From Bin90 sp965214635 (lineage in GTDB: Bacteria; Chloroflexota; Dehalococcoidia; Lucifugimonadales; JADFKI01): a stretch of DNA of 64,000 nt. Under the pieces are notes generated by a model. That model worked only from the letters and a program-made list of their open reading frames with translations, did no database searches and had not been told where the DNA came from. Each line of letters starts with the position of its first letter. Positions within the stretch are counted from its first letter, which is position 1. Where the stretch lies: assembly GCA_965214635.1 (NCBI GenBank), contig OZ243964.1:310001-374000 (forward strand). The letters run 5' to 3'. A program made the position numbers and the translations under genes. This document shows, in pieces, positions 9,248 through 18,755 of this stretch.

Positions 9248-9363
9248 ATCATAATAGTAGCATTAAAGCGGTTGATTGTCAGTCATATGAGCGGTCAGTT
9301 GCCGTGCATAGGTTTTGGTGGCATTGATGTGTGGCGCACCCAAGTGCTCGGGTGTGGATATGG

Positions 9364-9369
9364 TATAAT
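9364..9369 (+). promoter_or_regulatory. -10 box of the tRNA-Ser(CGA) promoter
   Basis: A perfect TATAAT lies 18 bp before the tRNA-Ser 5' end, the correct distance for a start at or just before the tRNA. No clear -35 box is visible at 16-18 bp upstream. Confidence 0.55.
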
Positions 9370-9387
9370 AGGTTTTGCTTGATAAGC

Positions 9388-9477
9388 GGAGAGATGGCCG
9401 AGCGGACGAAGGCGCCGGTCTCGAAAACCGGTATGGGCGCAAGTTCATCGTGGGTTCGAATCCCACTCTCTCCGCCA
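9388..9477 (+). tRNA. tRNA-Ser (anticodon CGA)
   Basis: A type II tRNA with a long variable arm. The acceptor arms GGAGAGA and TCTCTCC pair over 7 bp, the T loop contains GTTCGAATC, and the anticodon stem CCGGT/ACCGG encloses the loop CTCGAAA, giving anticodon CGA (codon UCG). The 3' CCA is encoded (9475-9477). Confidence 0.96.
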
Positions 9478-9580
9478 GTGTTTGCACAAGCATAAAATCA
9501 TCAGCGCCACGATGATATTTTACGGAGCGGCGGTGTTGAATTGCTGCTACAAAGTCGTGCTAGGTGTCAGGGGACAGCGT

Positions 9581-10027
9581 ATGGCAAGAAGCGATGCGGC
9601 GACGGTGCAAGAGTATCTGGAAGAGCTTCCGTCCGAGCGGCGCGATACGGTCGCCACAGTGCGGGATGTGGTGCTGGCAAACCTGCCGGATGGGTATGTG
9701 GAGGCGATGAACTGGGGGATGATCTGTTGGGAAGTGCCGCTGGAAACTTACCCGAACACCTATAACAAGAAGCCGCTGATGTATGCGGCGCTGGGAGCGC
9801 AGAAGAACTATGTGTCGCTCTATCTGATGGGCGTGTACAGCGATGAGGACGGCGGCGCTTCGTTCGAAGAGCGCTATCGCGGCAGCGGGAAGCGGCTAAA
9901 CATGGGCAAGTCGTGTGTGCGGTTCAAGACAGCGGACGACCTGCCGATGGAACTCATTGCTGAAACCATAGCGGCGATACCCGTGGGCGAGTATGTGAAG
10001 CGATATGAGGCGGCGCGCAAAAAGTAG
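9581..10027 (+). CDS. DUF1801 (YdhG/CyaY-like) domain protein
   Basis: A 148-residue protein started at the ATG at 9581, which has an AGGGGA ribosome binding site; the frame extends upstream to 9482 without family similarity. YLEELPSERRDTVATVRDVV and PDGYVEAMNWGMICWEVP match DUF1801, a frataxin-like fold of unknown function found in many soil and marine bacteria. The ending YVKRYEAARKK is also typical. It lies between two tRNA-Ser genes, all on the same strand. Confidence 0.85.
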   Translation: MARSDAATVQEYLEELPSERRDTVATVRDVVLANLPDGYVEAMNWGMICWEVPLETYPNTYNKKPLMYAALGAQKNYVSLYLMGVYSDEDGGASFEERYRGSGKRLNMGKSCVRFKTADDLPMELIAETIAAIPVGEYVKRYEAARKK

Positions 10028-10075
10028 TGGGAAATATTTAAGATAGGGACAGCGCAAGGGCGCATCCACATATGC

Positions 10076-10165
10076 GGAGAGGTGCTGGAGTGGACGAACA
10101 GGCACGACTGGAAATCGTGTGTGTCCGAAAGGGCACCAAGGGTTCGAATCCCTTCCTCTCCGCCA
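10076..10165 (+). tRNA. tRNA-Ser (anticodon GGA)
   Basis: A second type II serine tRNA. GGAGAGG pairs with CCTCTCC, the anticodon stem CACGA/TCGTG encloses CTGGAAA, giving anticodon GGA (codons UCC/UCU), and the T arm contains GGTTCGAATCC. CCA is encoded at 10163-10165. It begins about 50 bp after the DUF1801 stop. Confidence 0.96.
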
Positions 10166-10226
10166 TTTTCTTTACACGAACTGCGGTAGGGCTGTTGGTG
10201 GGTGGTGTGCGCCGAAGGATGCTGAT

Positions 10227-10745
10227 ATGAACTGGAAGGGCGACCCCAACCTGAGCGCTATGAGCGATAACGACTACCTGTCGCAGCTGGCGCAGAGCTT
10301 GACCGACGCGCTGGACGCTAACCCCAACGATGCCCGCAGCCTGTTTCTGCGCGGCAACGCCTATCTCGATGGCGGGCGGCTAGACCTTGCAGTCAGCGAC
10401 TACAGCAGGCTAATCGAACTGACGCCCGACGATGCTGTGGCGTATAACAATCGGGGCATCGCCCATCGTAACGGTGGCGCAGCAGATGAGGCAATCGCCG
10501 ACTATCGGCGGGCGATAGAGTTGGACGGCAACTACCGAGACGCTTACAACAACCTCGGCATGGCGCTGACCGACAAGGGCGAGTATGAAGCCGCCATCTC
10601 GCATTTCACTCGGGCGATAGAGCTGGATGCGGATTACTGGTACGCCTACAACAATCGGGGGATGGCGCTATGGGCGGTGGGGCGGCGCGACGATGCTGTG
10701 CGCGACTACGAGCATGCGAAGCGGCTGGCGACGACGGGGAGATAG
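10227..10745 (+). CDS. Tetratricopeptide-repeat protein
   Basis: A 172-residue soluble protein with three to four TPR units of 34 residues (AYNNRGIAHRNGG, AYNNLGMALTDKG, AYNNRGMALWAVG, each followed by the second helix with an IELD ending). I place the start at the ATG at 10227 behind AAGGATG, because the frame further upstream runs through tRNA-Ser. TPR proteins act as protein-binding scaffolds. There is no signal peptide or fused domain and the partner is unknown. Confidence 0.85.
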   Translation: MNWKGDPNLSAMSDNDYLSQLAQSLTDALDANPNDARSLFLRGNAYLDGGRLDLAVSDYSRLIELTPDDAVAYNNRGIAHRNGGAADEAIADYRRAIELDGNYRDAYNNLGMALTDKGEYEAAISHFTRAIELDADYWYAYNNRGMALWAVGRRDDAVRDYEHAKRLATTGR

Positions 10746-10906
10746 CGCCCAGTCAGATGTCCGTTGTTTTGGGACACACCTAGACCGCGCGTTTGGGCAG
10801 GTTGACGCCTGCCTTTTCCTTTGCCATGCGCAGGGTTTTGCGCGGCGAACGGCTCGACGAATATGACCGAAATCTAAAAATTCGTAAAAATTGCTTCGAT
10901 AATCCC

Positions 10907-10935
10907 TTGATTCAATCAAACAAATGTTTTATACT
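10907..10935 (+). promoter_or_regulatory. Sigma-70-type promoter of the two-domain VOC gene
   Basis: TTGATT (10907-10912) and TATACT (10930-10935) are separated by exactly 17 bp in an AT-rich stretch ending 61 bp before the VOC gene. This is the best housekeeping promoter match upstream of a protein gene in the window. Confidence 0.6.
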
Positions 10936-10996
10936 TTGTGGAATTAATGTGCTAAATGCACAACAATCAAGTTGTTGATAGGAGAGATTTACAGAT

Positions 10997-11773
10997 ATGG
11001 GCAACCCAGTGGTACACTTTGAGATTGCGGGGCCTGATGGTCCAGCATTGCAGCAGTTCTATCGCGACCTGTTCGGATGGTACATCGAGGACCAAGGCCC
11101 AGAGATGGGCAACTACGGCGTAGTGCAGGCTAACGAGTACGGTATCGGCGGTGGCGTGTTCCCCACAACCGAGGATATGCCTATCCGAAACTATGTAACG
11201 GTCTATGTGCAGGTTGACGACCTGCAAGCCGCGTTGGACGAGATCTCCGGCTTGGGCGGCAGCACCACTATGCCGCCAATGGAAATAGCGCCCGGAGTGG
11301 GATCCGTCGCGATGTTCGCTGATCCTGCCGGTAACAATTTGGGATTGTATTCGCTCCCAGCCGAGTGGGACGGTACCATGCCGCCGAAGGGAAAGGCCCC
11401 GCCAGTGGTGCACTTTGAGGTTGGCGGCGCTGACGCCGAAGGGCTAGCTGGCTTCTACTCCGAAATGTTCGGCTGGCAGATAAACCTTCAAGAGGAGATG
11501 CAGTATCGGCTCATCGATATGGAAGAGGGCGGCATTGGCGGCGGGATATTCCAGCACACCGATGGCATGCCGCCCAACACTCCGTCGATCGCCATTATGG
11601 TGGACGATCTGCAAGCCTATCTTGACAAGGCGGTGAGCCTCGGCGGTAAGCCCATGATGCAGCCGATGGACATACCCGGCGGCTTCGGGTCTATCGCGAT
11701 ATTCTACGATATTGCCGACAACCGCATAGCGCTTTTCAAGCACTCTGAAGACCACACTCACCCGCACGACTAG
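10997..11773 (+). CDS. Two-domain VOC (glyoxalase/bleomycin-resistance fold) protein
   Basis: 258 residues made of two homologous VOC modules. Each begins with PVVHFE (residues about 4 and 135) and contains the segments QQFYRDLFGW / AGFYSEMFGW and MPPMEIAPGVGSVAMFADPAGN / MQPMDIPGGFGSIAIFYDIADN. Such tandem VOC proteins include glyoxalase-like and hydroxylase-like enzymes. The metal ligands His and Glu are partly recognisable, but the reaction is not predictable. It has its own promoter and an AGGAGAG ribosome binding site. Another VOC gene follows on the same strand. Confidence 0.9.
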   Translation: MGNPVVHFEIAGPDGPALQQFYRDLFGWYIEDQGPEMGNYGVVQANEYGIGGGVFPTTEDMPIRNYVTVYVQVDDLQAALDEISGLGGSTTMPPMEIAPGVGSVAMFADPAGNNLGLYSLPAEWDGTMPPKGKAPPVVHFEVGGADAEGLAGFYSEMFGWQINLQEEMQYRLIDMEEGGIGGGIFQHTDGMPPNTPSIAIMVDDLQAYLDKAVSLGGKPMMQPMDIPGGFGSIAIFYDIADNRIALFKHSEDHTHPHD

Positions 11774-11885
11774 CCCCTCCACATAAGCGGCTGCCGTCCT
11801 GCGATGCGTCGTCAATCAACTAGTGCGCGCCGCGGGACGGCTTCTGTGGGGCTTCGCCTTGGGCAAATTGGGAAAGGGGAGGAAT

Positions 11886-12308
11886 ATGGTCAGACACATC
11901 GCGGGAATTGCGGAGATAGTGGAGGATTTCGAGGCTGGGGTTGCGTTCTATCGCGATGCACTGGGGCTTGAAGTAGAGGTGATAGGCGATGGGTATGCGA
12001 CGGTGAAGGTAGCAGGGACATTGCACTTTGGCATATGGGCGCGGTCAACGGCGGCAGAGGCGACCTACGGCAGTGCTGATGCAGCAGAGCGCGTGCCATT
12101 GGGGTTCAGCATAGGCTTCGAGGTGGACGATGTGGGCACATCTGCCGAGCAGATGGCTGATGCGGGAGCGAACATCGTGCAACCGCGTAAGGTCGAGCCT
12201 TGGCAGCAGGTTACTAGCCGTTTCGTATCTCCGAGCGAGGCGCTGTGCGAAATTGCGGAGACGCCCTGGGCACGCCGCATTGATGGCGATGTAACGGCTG
12301 GCGAATAG
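11886..12308 (+). CDS. Single-domain VOC family protein
   Basis: A 140-residue VOC protein. The ATG at 11886 has a near-perfect AGGGGAGGAAT ribosome binding site, which decides against the upstream extension to 11823. HIAGIAEIVEDFEAGVAFYR is the standard first strand and helix, and FEVDDVGTSAEQM with RFVSPSEALCEI completes the paired beta-alpha-beta-beta-beta units. It lies 112 bp after the two-domain VOC gene and may share its transcript. The substrate is unknown. Confidence 0.88.
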   Translation: MVRHIAGIAEIVEDFEAGVAFYRDALGLEVEVIGDGYATVKVAGTLHFGIWARSTAAEATYGSADAAERVPLGFSIGFEVDDVGTSAEQMADAGANIVQPRKVEPWQQVTSRFVSPSEALCEIAETPWARRIDGDVTAGE

Positions 12309-12465
12309 TAGTGTCGCTGCGATAAAAGCACTGACCTTAGCAGACGCCGTTTCCGGCCTTGACGCTCGCCCTTTCGTTCCGAGCAAGTTGTGCTTCATAT
12401 CGGAACAGAACCCATACGCTAAACCCGTTCGACGGCAGGGTGGATTTGCGTTTGTATTAGGGTGG

Positions 12466-13461
12466 TTAGGCAGGTGGTGTGGCGGTTCTGAAAGTGCCAT
12501 TCACTGCGGCGTGGTGCAGCGCAGCCTCAATCGACACCACGCGCGGGCCATTGTCGGTCAGCTTCACGGATGCGCTCTGTTCTGGCATCAGGCTGAACGC
12601 GCGCTCGCCGTCGAGGGCGACTGTGCATGGCCGTAGGCTGATGTGGACGCTCTCGCCGAGGGACATTTCTGCCCAGCGTCTTATGGGAACGGATATTATG
12701 GCGCCGGGAGCAACCGGGGCGGCGACGCTGATTCCGCCCTGCCCAAGCCGAATGTGCAACCCTCCGGAGTAGACGGCGGAAATGGGTTTGAGCTGTGCGC
12801 CGATGGCGGACAGTCCGATGCTGGCAGGCTCGGCACGGGCGAGGTAGAGTTCGTGGACGGTGTCCATATCCCATATGGCGCGTGCTCCCACGAACCGCTC
12901 CTTGGATATGGCGACATCCACTAGGGCGATGTCGTGCAGTGCGCCATCCACATGCACTTCTAGGCGTTTGGTGGGGGATGTGGCTTGCTCCATATGAACG
13001 ATACGGCGTGCCACCACGCCGGCGGCGAGTCCTGCTAGCGTGCCCTCCGTCATTTCGGGGAAGACATTGTTCGTGCCGGTAGATACGGGGACAAGCGGCG
13101 TTTGGGCGCAGCCCTTCGCAACTGCGCGATTAGTGCCATCGCCGCCCAGCGTGATGAGACACTCAACGCCGATCTCTGCCATCATAGTGGCGGCGCGTAC
13201 GGTGTCCCGTTCTGCGTTGAATACGGGCATATCTAGAAACTCAGCGCCGAACCCAAAGTCTGTGCCGTCTAGGGCGGCTCTGCCCAGCATCGCCAAATCT
13301 GGCATCATGATGACCTTGCGGACGCCCGTTGCGTCCAGCCCAGCAAAGATGCGCTTGAGGATGTTGACCTTTTCCTGATTGGGGACGAACCTGCCCTGGG
13401 CTACAAGTCGGCGAATGTCCTTGCCTGCCGATGGGTTTGCGATGATACCTACGGTTGCCAA
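12466..13461 (-). CDS. ATP-NAD kinase-like protein (COG3199/AcoX group)
   Basis: A 331-residue member of the NAD kinase/diacylglycerol kinase fold. VGIIANPSAGKDIRR is the N-terminal strand and loop, LITLGGDGTNRAV contains the GGDG nucleotide-binding motif, and VSTGTNNVFP corresponds to the conserved GTxN region. The group is related to AcoX of acetoin-degradation clusters and is annotated as a predicted polyphosphate/ATP-NAD kinase; its reaction is not firmly established. No acetoin genes are nearby. It is divergent from the ROK gene. Confidence 0.88.
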   Translation of the reverse strand: MATVGIIANPSAGKDIRRLVAQGRFVPNQEKVNILKRIFAGLDATGVRKVIMMPDLAMLGRAALDGTDFGFGAEFLDMPVFNAERDTVRAATMMAEIGVECLITLGGDGTNRAVAKGCAQTPLVPVSTGTNNVFPEMTEGTLAGLAAGVVARRIVHMEQATSPTKRLEVHVDGALHDIALVDVAISKERFVGARAIWDMDTVHELYLARAEPASIGLSAIGAQLKPISAVYSGGLHIRLGQGGISVAAPVAPGAIISVPIRRWAEMSLGESVHISLRPCTVALDGERAFSLMPEQSASVKLTDNGPRVVSIEAALHHAAVNGTFRTATPPA

Positions 13462-13663
13462 GAGGTTGCCTTTCGGGAGTCGAGTTTTTCGCTGTCAGCT
13501 ATCAGTTAGCGTCGCTAGGTTACTCGAAATAGGGTTTGACCAAACTCTAACCAAGCCGCCTAGCCGGCGTTCATTGTAGCACCTGTTGTTGTGTAGTAGT
13601 ATCGGTGCATCCGTCGGACTTGTATATGCTCAACACGACAGCATAAATATAAGAGGTGGGGCG

Positions 13664-14644
13664 ATGGCACAGAAGTATGCGCTTGTGGCTGATTTGGGAG
13701 GAACCCGTACGCGAGTTGCGCTTGTGGATATGGACGGCGCGATTGTCCGACGGAGCGCTGCGGATACGCTGGCGCACGAGGGGCGCGATGCGGTGATGGA
13801 CAGACTTGCGTATGCGCTGCTGCGGATGTCGGAGAGTGTGGAGCCGGGCTTGATTGTGGGTGTCGGGCTGTCGCTAGCAAGCCCCACACATCCGGAGACA
13901 GGCGAGATGTACAACCCGCCGAACCTGCCGGGCAAGGAATGGCATCTGTACTCCCCAAAGCCTTTGCTAGAAGAGCGGCTTGGCTTGCGCGTGCATGCGG
14001 CGAACGACGCCACATTGGGCGCGCTTGGCGAGTATGCGTTTGGGGCGGGTAGAGGCTCTCGTAATGTAGTCTATATTACCGTCAGCACAGGCATCGGCGG
14101 CGGGATTATCTTGGACGGGCGGCTGTACACCGGCGCGAGGGGATTCGCGGGTGAAGTCGGGCATATGACTATCGACCGCAACGGGCTGGCGGACAGCTGC
14201 GGTAATGTGGGCTGCCTAGAGGCGTTGGCGTCGGGGACAGCGCTGGGGCGTATGGCGCGGGAGCGTTTAGCGGCAGGTGAGCCTAGCGTCTTGCGAGAGA
14301 TGTGCGGTGGGGACATCAGTGCCGTCGACGCTCGGATAGTCGCAGAAGCGGCGTTAGCGGGCGATGAGCTTGCGCTTGCGCTAATGCACGAAATCGGCGG
14401 CAACTTGGGATCGGGTATCGTCAGCCTGATGCACATATTCGACCCGGATGTGGTCGTGCTTGGCGGCGGTGTGTCGCAGAACTTGGAGCTGCTAATGCCG
14501 GGAATACGCTCTCAGATGGACACGCATCTGATGGCGCATATGCGTGGCAAGGCGCGGATAGTGCGCTCCGAACTCGGGGACGATGTGAGCCTGCTCGGCG
14601 CTGCGGCGCTGGTGCTGGAAGGGATGAGTTTGTCTGCGGGCTAA
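13664..14644 (+). CDS. ROK family sugar kinase or transcriptional regulator-like protein
   Basis: A 326-residue ROK protein without an N-terminal helix-turn-helix, so a sugar kinase is more likely than a repressor. LVADLGGTRTRVALVD is the phosphate-1 loop, VGLSLASP and AANDATLGALGEYAFG include the catalytic aspartate in NDA, and GHMTID with CGNVGCLE is the ROK zinc signature with one of the usual cysteines missing (normally CxCGxxGC). The ATG at 13664 has an AAGAGGTGGGG site. Its stop overlaps the convergent HEAT-repeat gene by 4 bases. The sugar specificity is unknown. Confidence 0.9.
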   Translation: MAQKYALVADLGGTRTRVALVDMDGAIVRRSAADTLAHEGRDAVMDRLAYALLRMSESVEPGLIVGVGLSLASPTHPETGEMYNPPNLPGKEWHLYSPKPLLEERLGLRVHAANDATLGALGEYAFGAGRGSRNVVYITVSTGIGGGIILDGRLYTGARGFAGEVGHMTIDRNGLADSCGNVGCLEALASGTALGRMARERLAAGEPSVLREMCGGDISAVDARIVAEAALAGDELALALMHEIGGNLGSGIVSLMHIFDPDVVVLGGGVSQNLELLMPGIRSQMDTHLMAHMRGKARIVRSELGDDVSLLGAAALVLEGMSLSAG

Positions 14645-15552
14645 AAGCCCAAGGGATCTTCGTCGAACTCGATGTTCGCCAGTGCGGCGAGCGCAGTGTC
14701 GGTCAGAGCTTCGTCGCCAATCTTGATTGCTTGGATGAGGGCGCGTTTGGCGAGCGTGCCGCCAATGTTGCCGAGCGCGCCGATGGCGGCTGTCTGAACC
14801 TCAATGTCTTCGTCGCCGATTAGCTCTATGATGTGCGCGATGGTGGTTTCGTCGCCGATTAAGCCACAAGCCGTCGCGGCTTCGTAGCGGATGGCAGGGT
14901 TGTTGGAATTCAACTCGCTAAGTACGATTTGAAGCCATTCGCTGTTGGATGTGCGTCCCATAGCGTAGATTGCGGACTGCTGCATCGTGGGATGGTTGCT
15001 GCCATATGCATCGCGGACGATCTGTGTTATCTCCGGCGTGTCGAAGCTCGCGACGGCCTCGATTGAGCGGCGGCGCACATCGATGTCTTCGTCGGCGTTT
15101 GCAACGACGGCGAGCAAAGCCTCTCTGATGCGGTCTTCATCGCGGCTCATCAACTTGCCCTGCTGTGCCATATCCGAAAACTTGGACAGCGTGATGGCGG
15201 CGGCGGCTCGCACCTTCGTGGACGGGTCGTCCTTTAGCATCGCCACCAGTGGGCGGATGACCATACGGTCGTCGGTCTCCAATAGCCCACGAGTCGCCTG
15301 TTCACGGACGAGTTCGCAGTCATCGCTGAGGCAGCTTCGGAATATAGAGCCAAAGTCCAATTCTAGATTGTCTTCGCTGAGTTCCACTAGCAGCGCCAGT
15401 ATCTCACGGCGGCGGTTGCGGTGGACGCCCAGCCACGCCGCTCGGAACTCGCGTATGTCCTCGCGTCCCAGCCCGGATAGCTGCAAGAGTTCGGAGCGTC
15501 TTATGGGTCTGGTTTCGTCTTGAATTTCCTCGATGTATGTGCTAAGTGTCAT
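14641..15552 (-). CDS. HEAT-repeat protein
   Basis: A 303-residue all-helical repeat protein started at the ATG at 15552; the frame runs on to 15651 without similarity. From about residue 70 there are successive HEAT units (VREQATRGLLET, VRAAAAITLSKF, VRRRSIEAVASF, IRYEAATACGLIG, VQTAAIGALGNIGG), each about 31-36 residues. HEAT proteins bind partners or act as lyase-like scaffolds. No catalytic motif of the phycobilin-lyase type is evident. The gene stands alone and converges with the ROK gene. Confidence 0.85.
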   Translation of the reverse strand: MTLSTYIEEIQDETRPIRRSELLQLSGLGREDIREFRAAWLGVHRNRRREILALLVELSEDNLELDFGSIFRSCLSDDCELVREQATRGLLETDDRMVIRPLVAMLKDDPSTKVRAAAAITLSKFSDMAQQGKLMSRDEDRIREALLAVVANADEDIDVRRRSIEAVASFDTPEITQIVRDAYGSNHPTMQQSAIYAMGRTSNSEWLQIVLSELNSNNPAIRYEAATACGLIGDETTIAHIIELIGDEDIEVQTAAIGALGNIGGTLAKRALIQAIKIGDEALTDTALAALANIEFDEDPLGF

Positions 15553-15862
15553 CTGTTCACCAATGCTTTGGCGCAGCGTGTGCTCGCCAAGGATGTTATT
15601 CGCAAATGCAATGGCTGCACACCGCAATTGGTGCTTATAGCAGCGTCGCACGGTTGCGACGGAGAAGCGTGTGTGCAGTTTCAGTTAGGTTATGCTGATG
15701 TGTGCGCTGTCGCATCGTCCAGCCGCACACTGAGAAATCGTAGCATTTAGAGTAAGCTGTGTTTTGAGGTTAAGTTAGTATTGAAAACCTTGTCAAGCAT
15801 ATTTATGCTGTCAGTTCGCCGCTGTTCGAGCGATTGGCAGGCGCCAAATCTTCGTAATTTGC
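15553..15862. other. Intergenic region before IS copy 1
   Basis: About 310 bp. No gene, RNA or strong promoter is recognised. It ends with TAATTTGC, the left target duplication of the IS. Confidence 0.4.
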
Positions 15863-16928
15863 GGTAGCGTTTCCATTCAGGTGGTCGAAGACAGAAGCCC
15901 CCTGCGTTGCAGCAGTACCAACAGGTTGTGAGGCGTCCACGCTGTGCCCATTCGCTCACGACGCCTTATCTCTCGCTGAAACCGCTCCAACCGAGATGTG
16001 GTCTTGTACCTAGACTGACCAGTACCCAGATGCGCTAGTCCCTTGGTCAGCGCCTTCTTACACCACATCAGCCCACGACCACCCGTCAACTTCACTATCT
16101 GTGCAGCCAACTTTCTTGCCTCAGACAAGTCTTCTGACATCAGCAACTCTTTGGCTTCGTCCCAGCCCACCTCGCCTATGTTGCGCCTGTATTCCCTGAG
16201 CAGATGGAACTGGCATAGCTGATGGGCTGTGCATCTGCCATAGACCATTCCTATGGCCTCTGCTATCGCTCTGTCCCCATCGCTCACTAGGTGGGCAGGC
16301 TGCCTTACTCCTCGCTTATAGGCTTCGGTCAGCGTGTCTTCCCAACTCCCGAACGACGCCATTACACCGCCTTTGTCATCCCGGAACACCTTCAATTCCT
16401 GCTTCCCACGACGAACACCCACCCACACTCCATCCATCTCCGCCACATCACCTTTCAGCTCAGGTCGCTCCAACTTCTCCTGCTTGATCCACTTGCACAA
16501 GGTGCTCTTGGCGAACCCATACATCTCGCCGACCTTGGCGTAACTCAACCCCATCGCCGCCAGTCTCACCGCCTCTTCGCGCGTTTTTTTGAGTACGACT
16601 TGCGGCGTTCCACATTGCCTACTAGCTCCATACCGCTCTGCATATCTCCGCACTTCCCACATCTGAACACGGGCATTGCCAAGTTCACTGCGCCATACTT
16701 GGTGATGAGTGTGCGGCGATAGTTGTGATGGCGTGCCATCGCTAGGTCGCAGGCTTTGCACATCGGCTTGTAGAGCATCAGCGCATCTTGAAGTGTGTCT
16801 TGTATTTCCTGTGTAACAGTCTTTTCTGCTTGCTCTTCCAGTCGGTATAGCATACCCATTCGTTCCCCCCCTCTGATGATGGCTTATGCCTCATTCTACA
16901 ACTCGACCACCTGAATGGAAACGCTATC
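15863..16928 (-). mobile_element. IS256-like insertion sequence, copy 1
   Basis: A 1066-bp element with terminal inverted repeats of about 24 bp (left end GGTAGCGTTTCCATTCAGG; right end is its near-exact complement beginning GATAGCG). It is flanked by an 8-bp direct repeat TAATTTGC (15855-15862 and 16929-16936). Two further copies of identical length occur at 33978 and 35054 in the opposite orientation. An 8-9 bp duplication and the transposase ending fit the IS256/MULE-like group. Confidence 0.92.
15877..16859 (-). CDS. IS256-like transposase, orfA-orfB joined by -1 frameshift (copy 1)
   Basis: The transposase is split. OrfA (16859 to 16566, 97 aa) has two CxxC pairs (CKACD and CGKCGD), probably a zinc-binding N-terminal domain. 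OrfB continues in the -1 frame with a helix-turn-helix (SYAKVGEMYGFAKSTLCKWI) and a DDE core: Asp in AEMDGVWVG, Asp in VSDGDRAIAEA, and the glutamate helix SRLERFQREIRRRERMG, which is like IS256 relatives. The overlap contains a run of seven A residues read A-AAA-AAA in the orfA frame, a canonical -1 slippery heptamer. The residue CTAHQ in place of GTAHQ is specific to this copy. Confidence 0.85.
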
Positions 16929-17208
16929 TAATTTGCGTTTGAGTTTCTTTCTTGAACAACCGGTTATATAGCAGGATTGTTGGCACAGACACGCAGACTT
17001 TCTCGATTTATACTGGTATCGCTCTTAACTTACTTATCCCTCTGTTCACGAAACCCCCACCGGCGTTGAGGGCTAGGAAGAAGGGCAGTCCGTTCACTGC
17101 TGATTGCGGAAGCGCCGCGAGGGCGGGGTTGACAGGGGATTACGCCGTTCGTACTATTCGGCTGACGGCTGATTCACGATGGGGGTCTCTGATTAGGGAG
17201 GTTCAGCG

Positions 17209-18621
17209 ATGATTGACATTCTGATAGAGGGCGGCAGCGTAGTTACGCCTGCGGGCGTGGGTGAATGGGATGTGGCAATTTCGGGCGAGCGGATTGTGGC
17301 GATAACGGAGCGTGGCGTTATCCAATCCGATGTGGGCAAGCGAATTGATGCATCGGGCAAGATTGTCGTGCCGGGCGGGATTGAGCCTCACGCTCACATC
17401 GGCGGGCCGCGCCAGCCTGAGCGTTCGGGCGCTGCGCCGGTTTCGCTCGCCGCAATCCACGGCGGTACCACGAGCGTGCTGGACTTCGCCACGCAAATCC
17501 CCGGCCACGACCTGCACCATGCACTGGACGAGGCGGCGGAGCGCTGGCAGGGCAACGCATACACCGACTACTCCTATCACCCGATTTTCACTCGCGGCGC
17601 CGAAGAACATGTGATAGGTCAGGTAGGCGAACTGGTAGAGGATGGATACGCCAGTTTCAAGATATTCACCACCAGCATTCGCCCGCCAAGCCCGCAGATG
17701 CAGGATAACAAGACCGACTTCGGCAGGCTGTCAGCCATAATGGAACAAGTTGCGGCGCACGGTGGCATACTGATGATTCATTCCGAAGACGATGATATTG
17801 TGTTCTACAATTATGACCGCGCAAAAGAACAGAACCGTTGGGACTGGTGGAATATGCACCATGTTCATTCCAACCTGTCCGAGGATGTGTCGTTCAGGCG
17901 GGCGATAAGGCTTGCCGAGTTGAAGGGCTGCCCGGTCTATTTCGTGCATGTGAGCGCACAAGAGGGCGTGGACGCTATCGCGCAGGCGCGCACCGATGGG
18001 ATGCCGATATACGGTGAGACGCTCCACAACTACGCCTGCTTCAATGCCGACAACTACCGCGAGGATGACGGGATGAAGTACCACACATACCCGTCGCTCA
18101 AATCGCCGACGGACGCCGATTCGCTCTGGCAAGGGCTGTGCGACGGCACGCTGTCCACAGTAGCGACCGACTTGGTATCTACCACTTGGGAAGAGAAGGT
18201 GCGTTTCAAGACGGTGGCAGATGTAACCGGCGGGCATAACGGCATCGAGACGCGTATGGGCATCGCTTACACCGAGGGTGTTGTCAAGCGCGGGATGTCT
18301 CTCGAACGGTTCGTGGACATCACATCCGCCAATGCCGCCAAGATATTCGGGATGTACCCGCGCAAGGGGGCTATCGCCAGCGGCAGCGATGCGGACATCA
18401 CCATCATCGACACATCGATAAGCGAACCGCTTTCGCTCGACGACCTGCACCTTGAGGATTACAGCATCTGGGAGGGCTGGCACATCGAAGGCTGGCCTGT
18501 TACGACCATCCTGCGCGGCAGGCTGATGGTCGAAGACCGCACATTGCTCGGCGATGCGTCGCAGGGGCGGCTGATACGCAGGCGAATCGATTCGAGTGTG
18601 CTGCAAAGGCCCGTGTGTTAA
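17209..18621 (+). CDS. Dihydropyrimidinase/hydantoinase-like amidohydrolase
   Basis: A 470-residue cyclic amidohydrolase. GGIEPHAHIG gives the HxH metal pair (His61, His63), YASFKIFTT the probable carboxylated lysine, MIHSED and VHVSAQEG the other histidines. The final aspartate lies in VATDLVST, where dihydropyrimidinases and allantoinases usually have TDHCPF or SDHAP, so the substrate pocket differs at that loop. The ATG follows a strong AGGGAGG site. A GlcG-like gene follows on the same strand after 134 bp and may be co-transcribed. The exact substrate is not predictable. Confidence 0.88.
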   Translation: MIDILIEGGSVVTPAGVGEWDVAISGERIVAITERGVIQSDVGKRIDASGKIVVPGGIEPHAHIGGPRQPERSGAAPVSLAAIHGGTTSVLDFATQIPGHDLHHALDEAAERWQGNAYTDYSYHPIFTRGAEEHVIGQVGELVEDGYASFKIFTTSIRPPSPQMQDNKTDFGRLSAIMEQVAAHGGILMIHSEDDDIVFYNYDRAKEQNRWDWWNMHHVHSNLSEDVSFRRAIRLAELKGCPVYFVHVSAQEGVDAIAQARTDGMPIYGETLHNYACFNADNYREDDGMKYHTYPSLKSPTDADSLWQGLCDGTLSTVATDLVSTTWEEKVRFKTVADVTGGHNGIETRMGIAYTEGVVKRGMSLERFVDITSANAAKIFGMYPRKGAIASGSDADITIIDTSISEPLSLDDLHLEDYSIWEGWHIEGWPVTTILRGRLMVEDRTLLGDASQGRLIRRRIDSSVLQRPVC

Positions 18622-18755
18622 GCGGTGTCTAGGCAGCTTTGCGTGCACCGGAACGGGCTGTCGTCAATCAATGCTAATCTGAGGATGGCGGCGCATATGC
18701 CATTCGTGCGAGGGACATCAAGAATACAGAGCAAGATAGAGCAAGGAGGTCTGCT

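Noticed and set aside
9388..10165. Two tRNA-Ser genes as ends of an integrated element
   Set aside because: The tRNAs have different anticodons and only one ordinary gene between them; no integrase is present.
10119..10226. Upstream extension of the TPR frame
   Set aside because: It runs through the 3' part of tRNA-Ser(GGA); the ATG at 10227 has a ribosome binding site and family-like N terminus.
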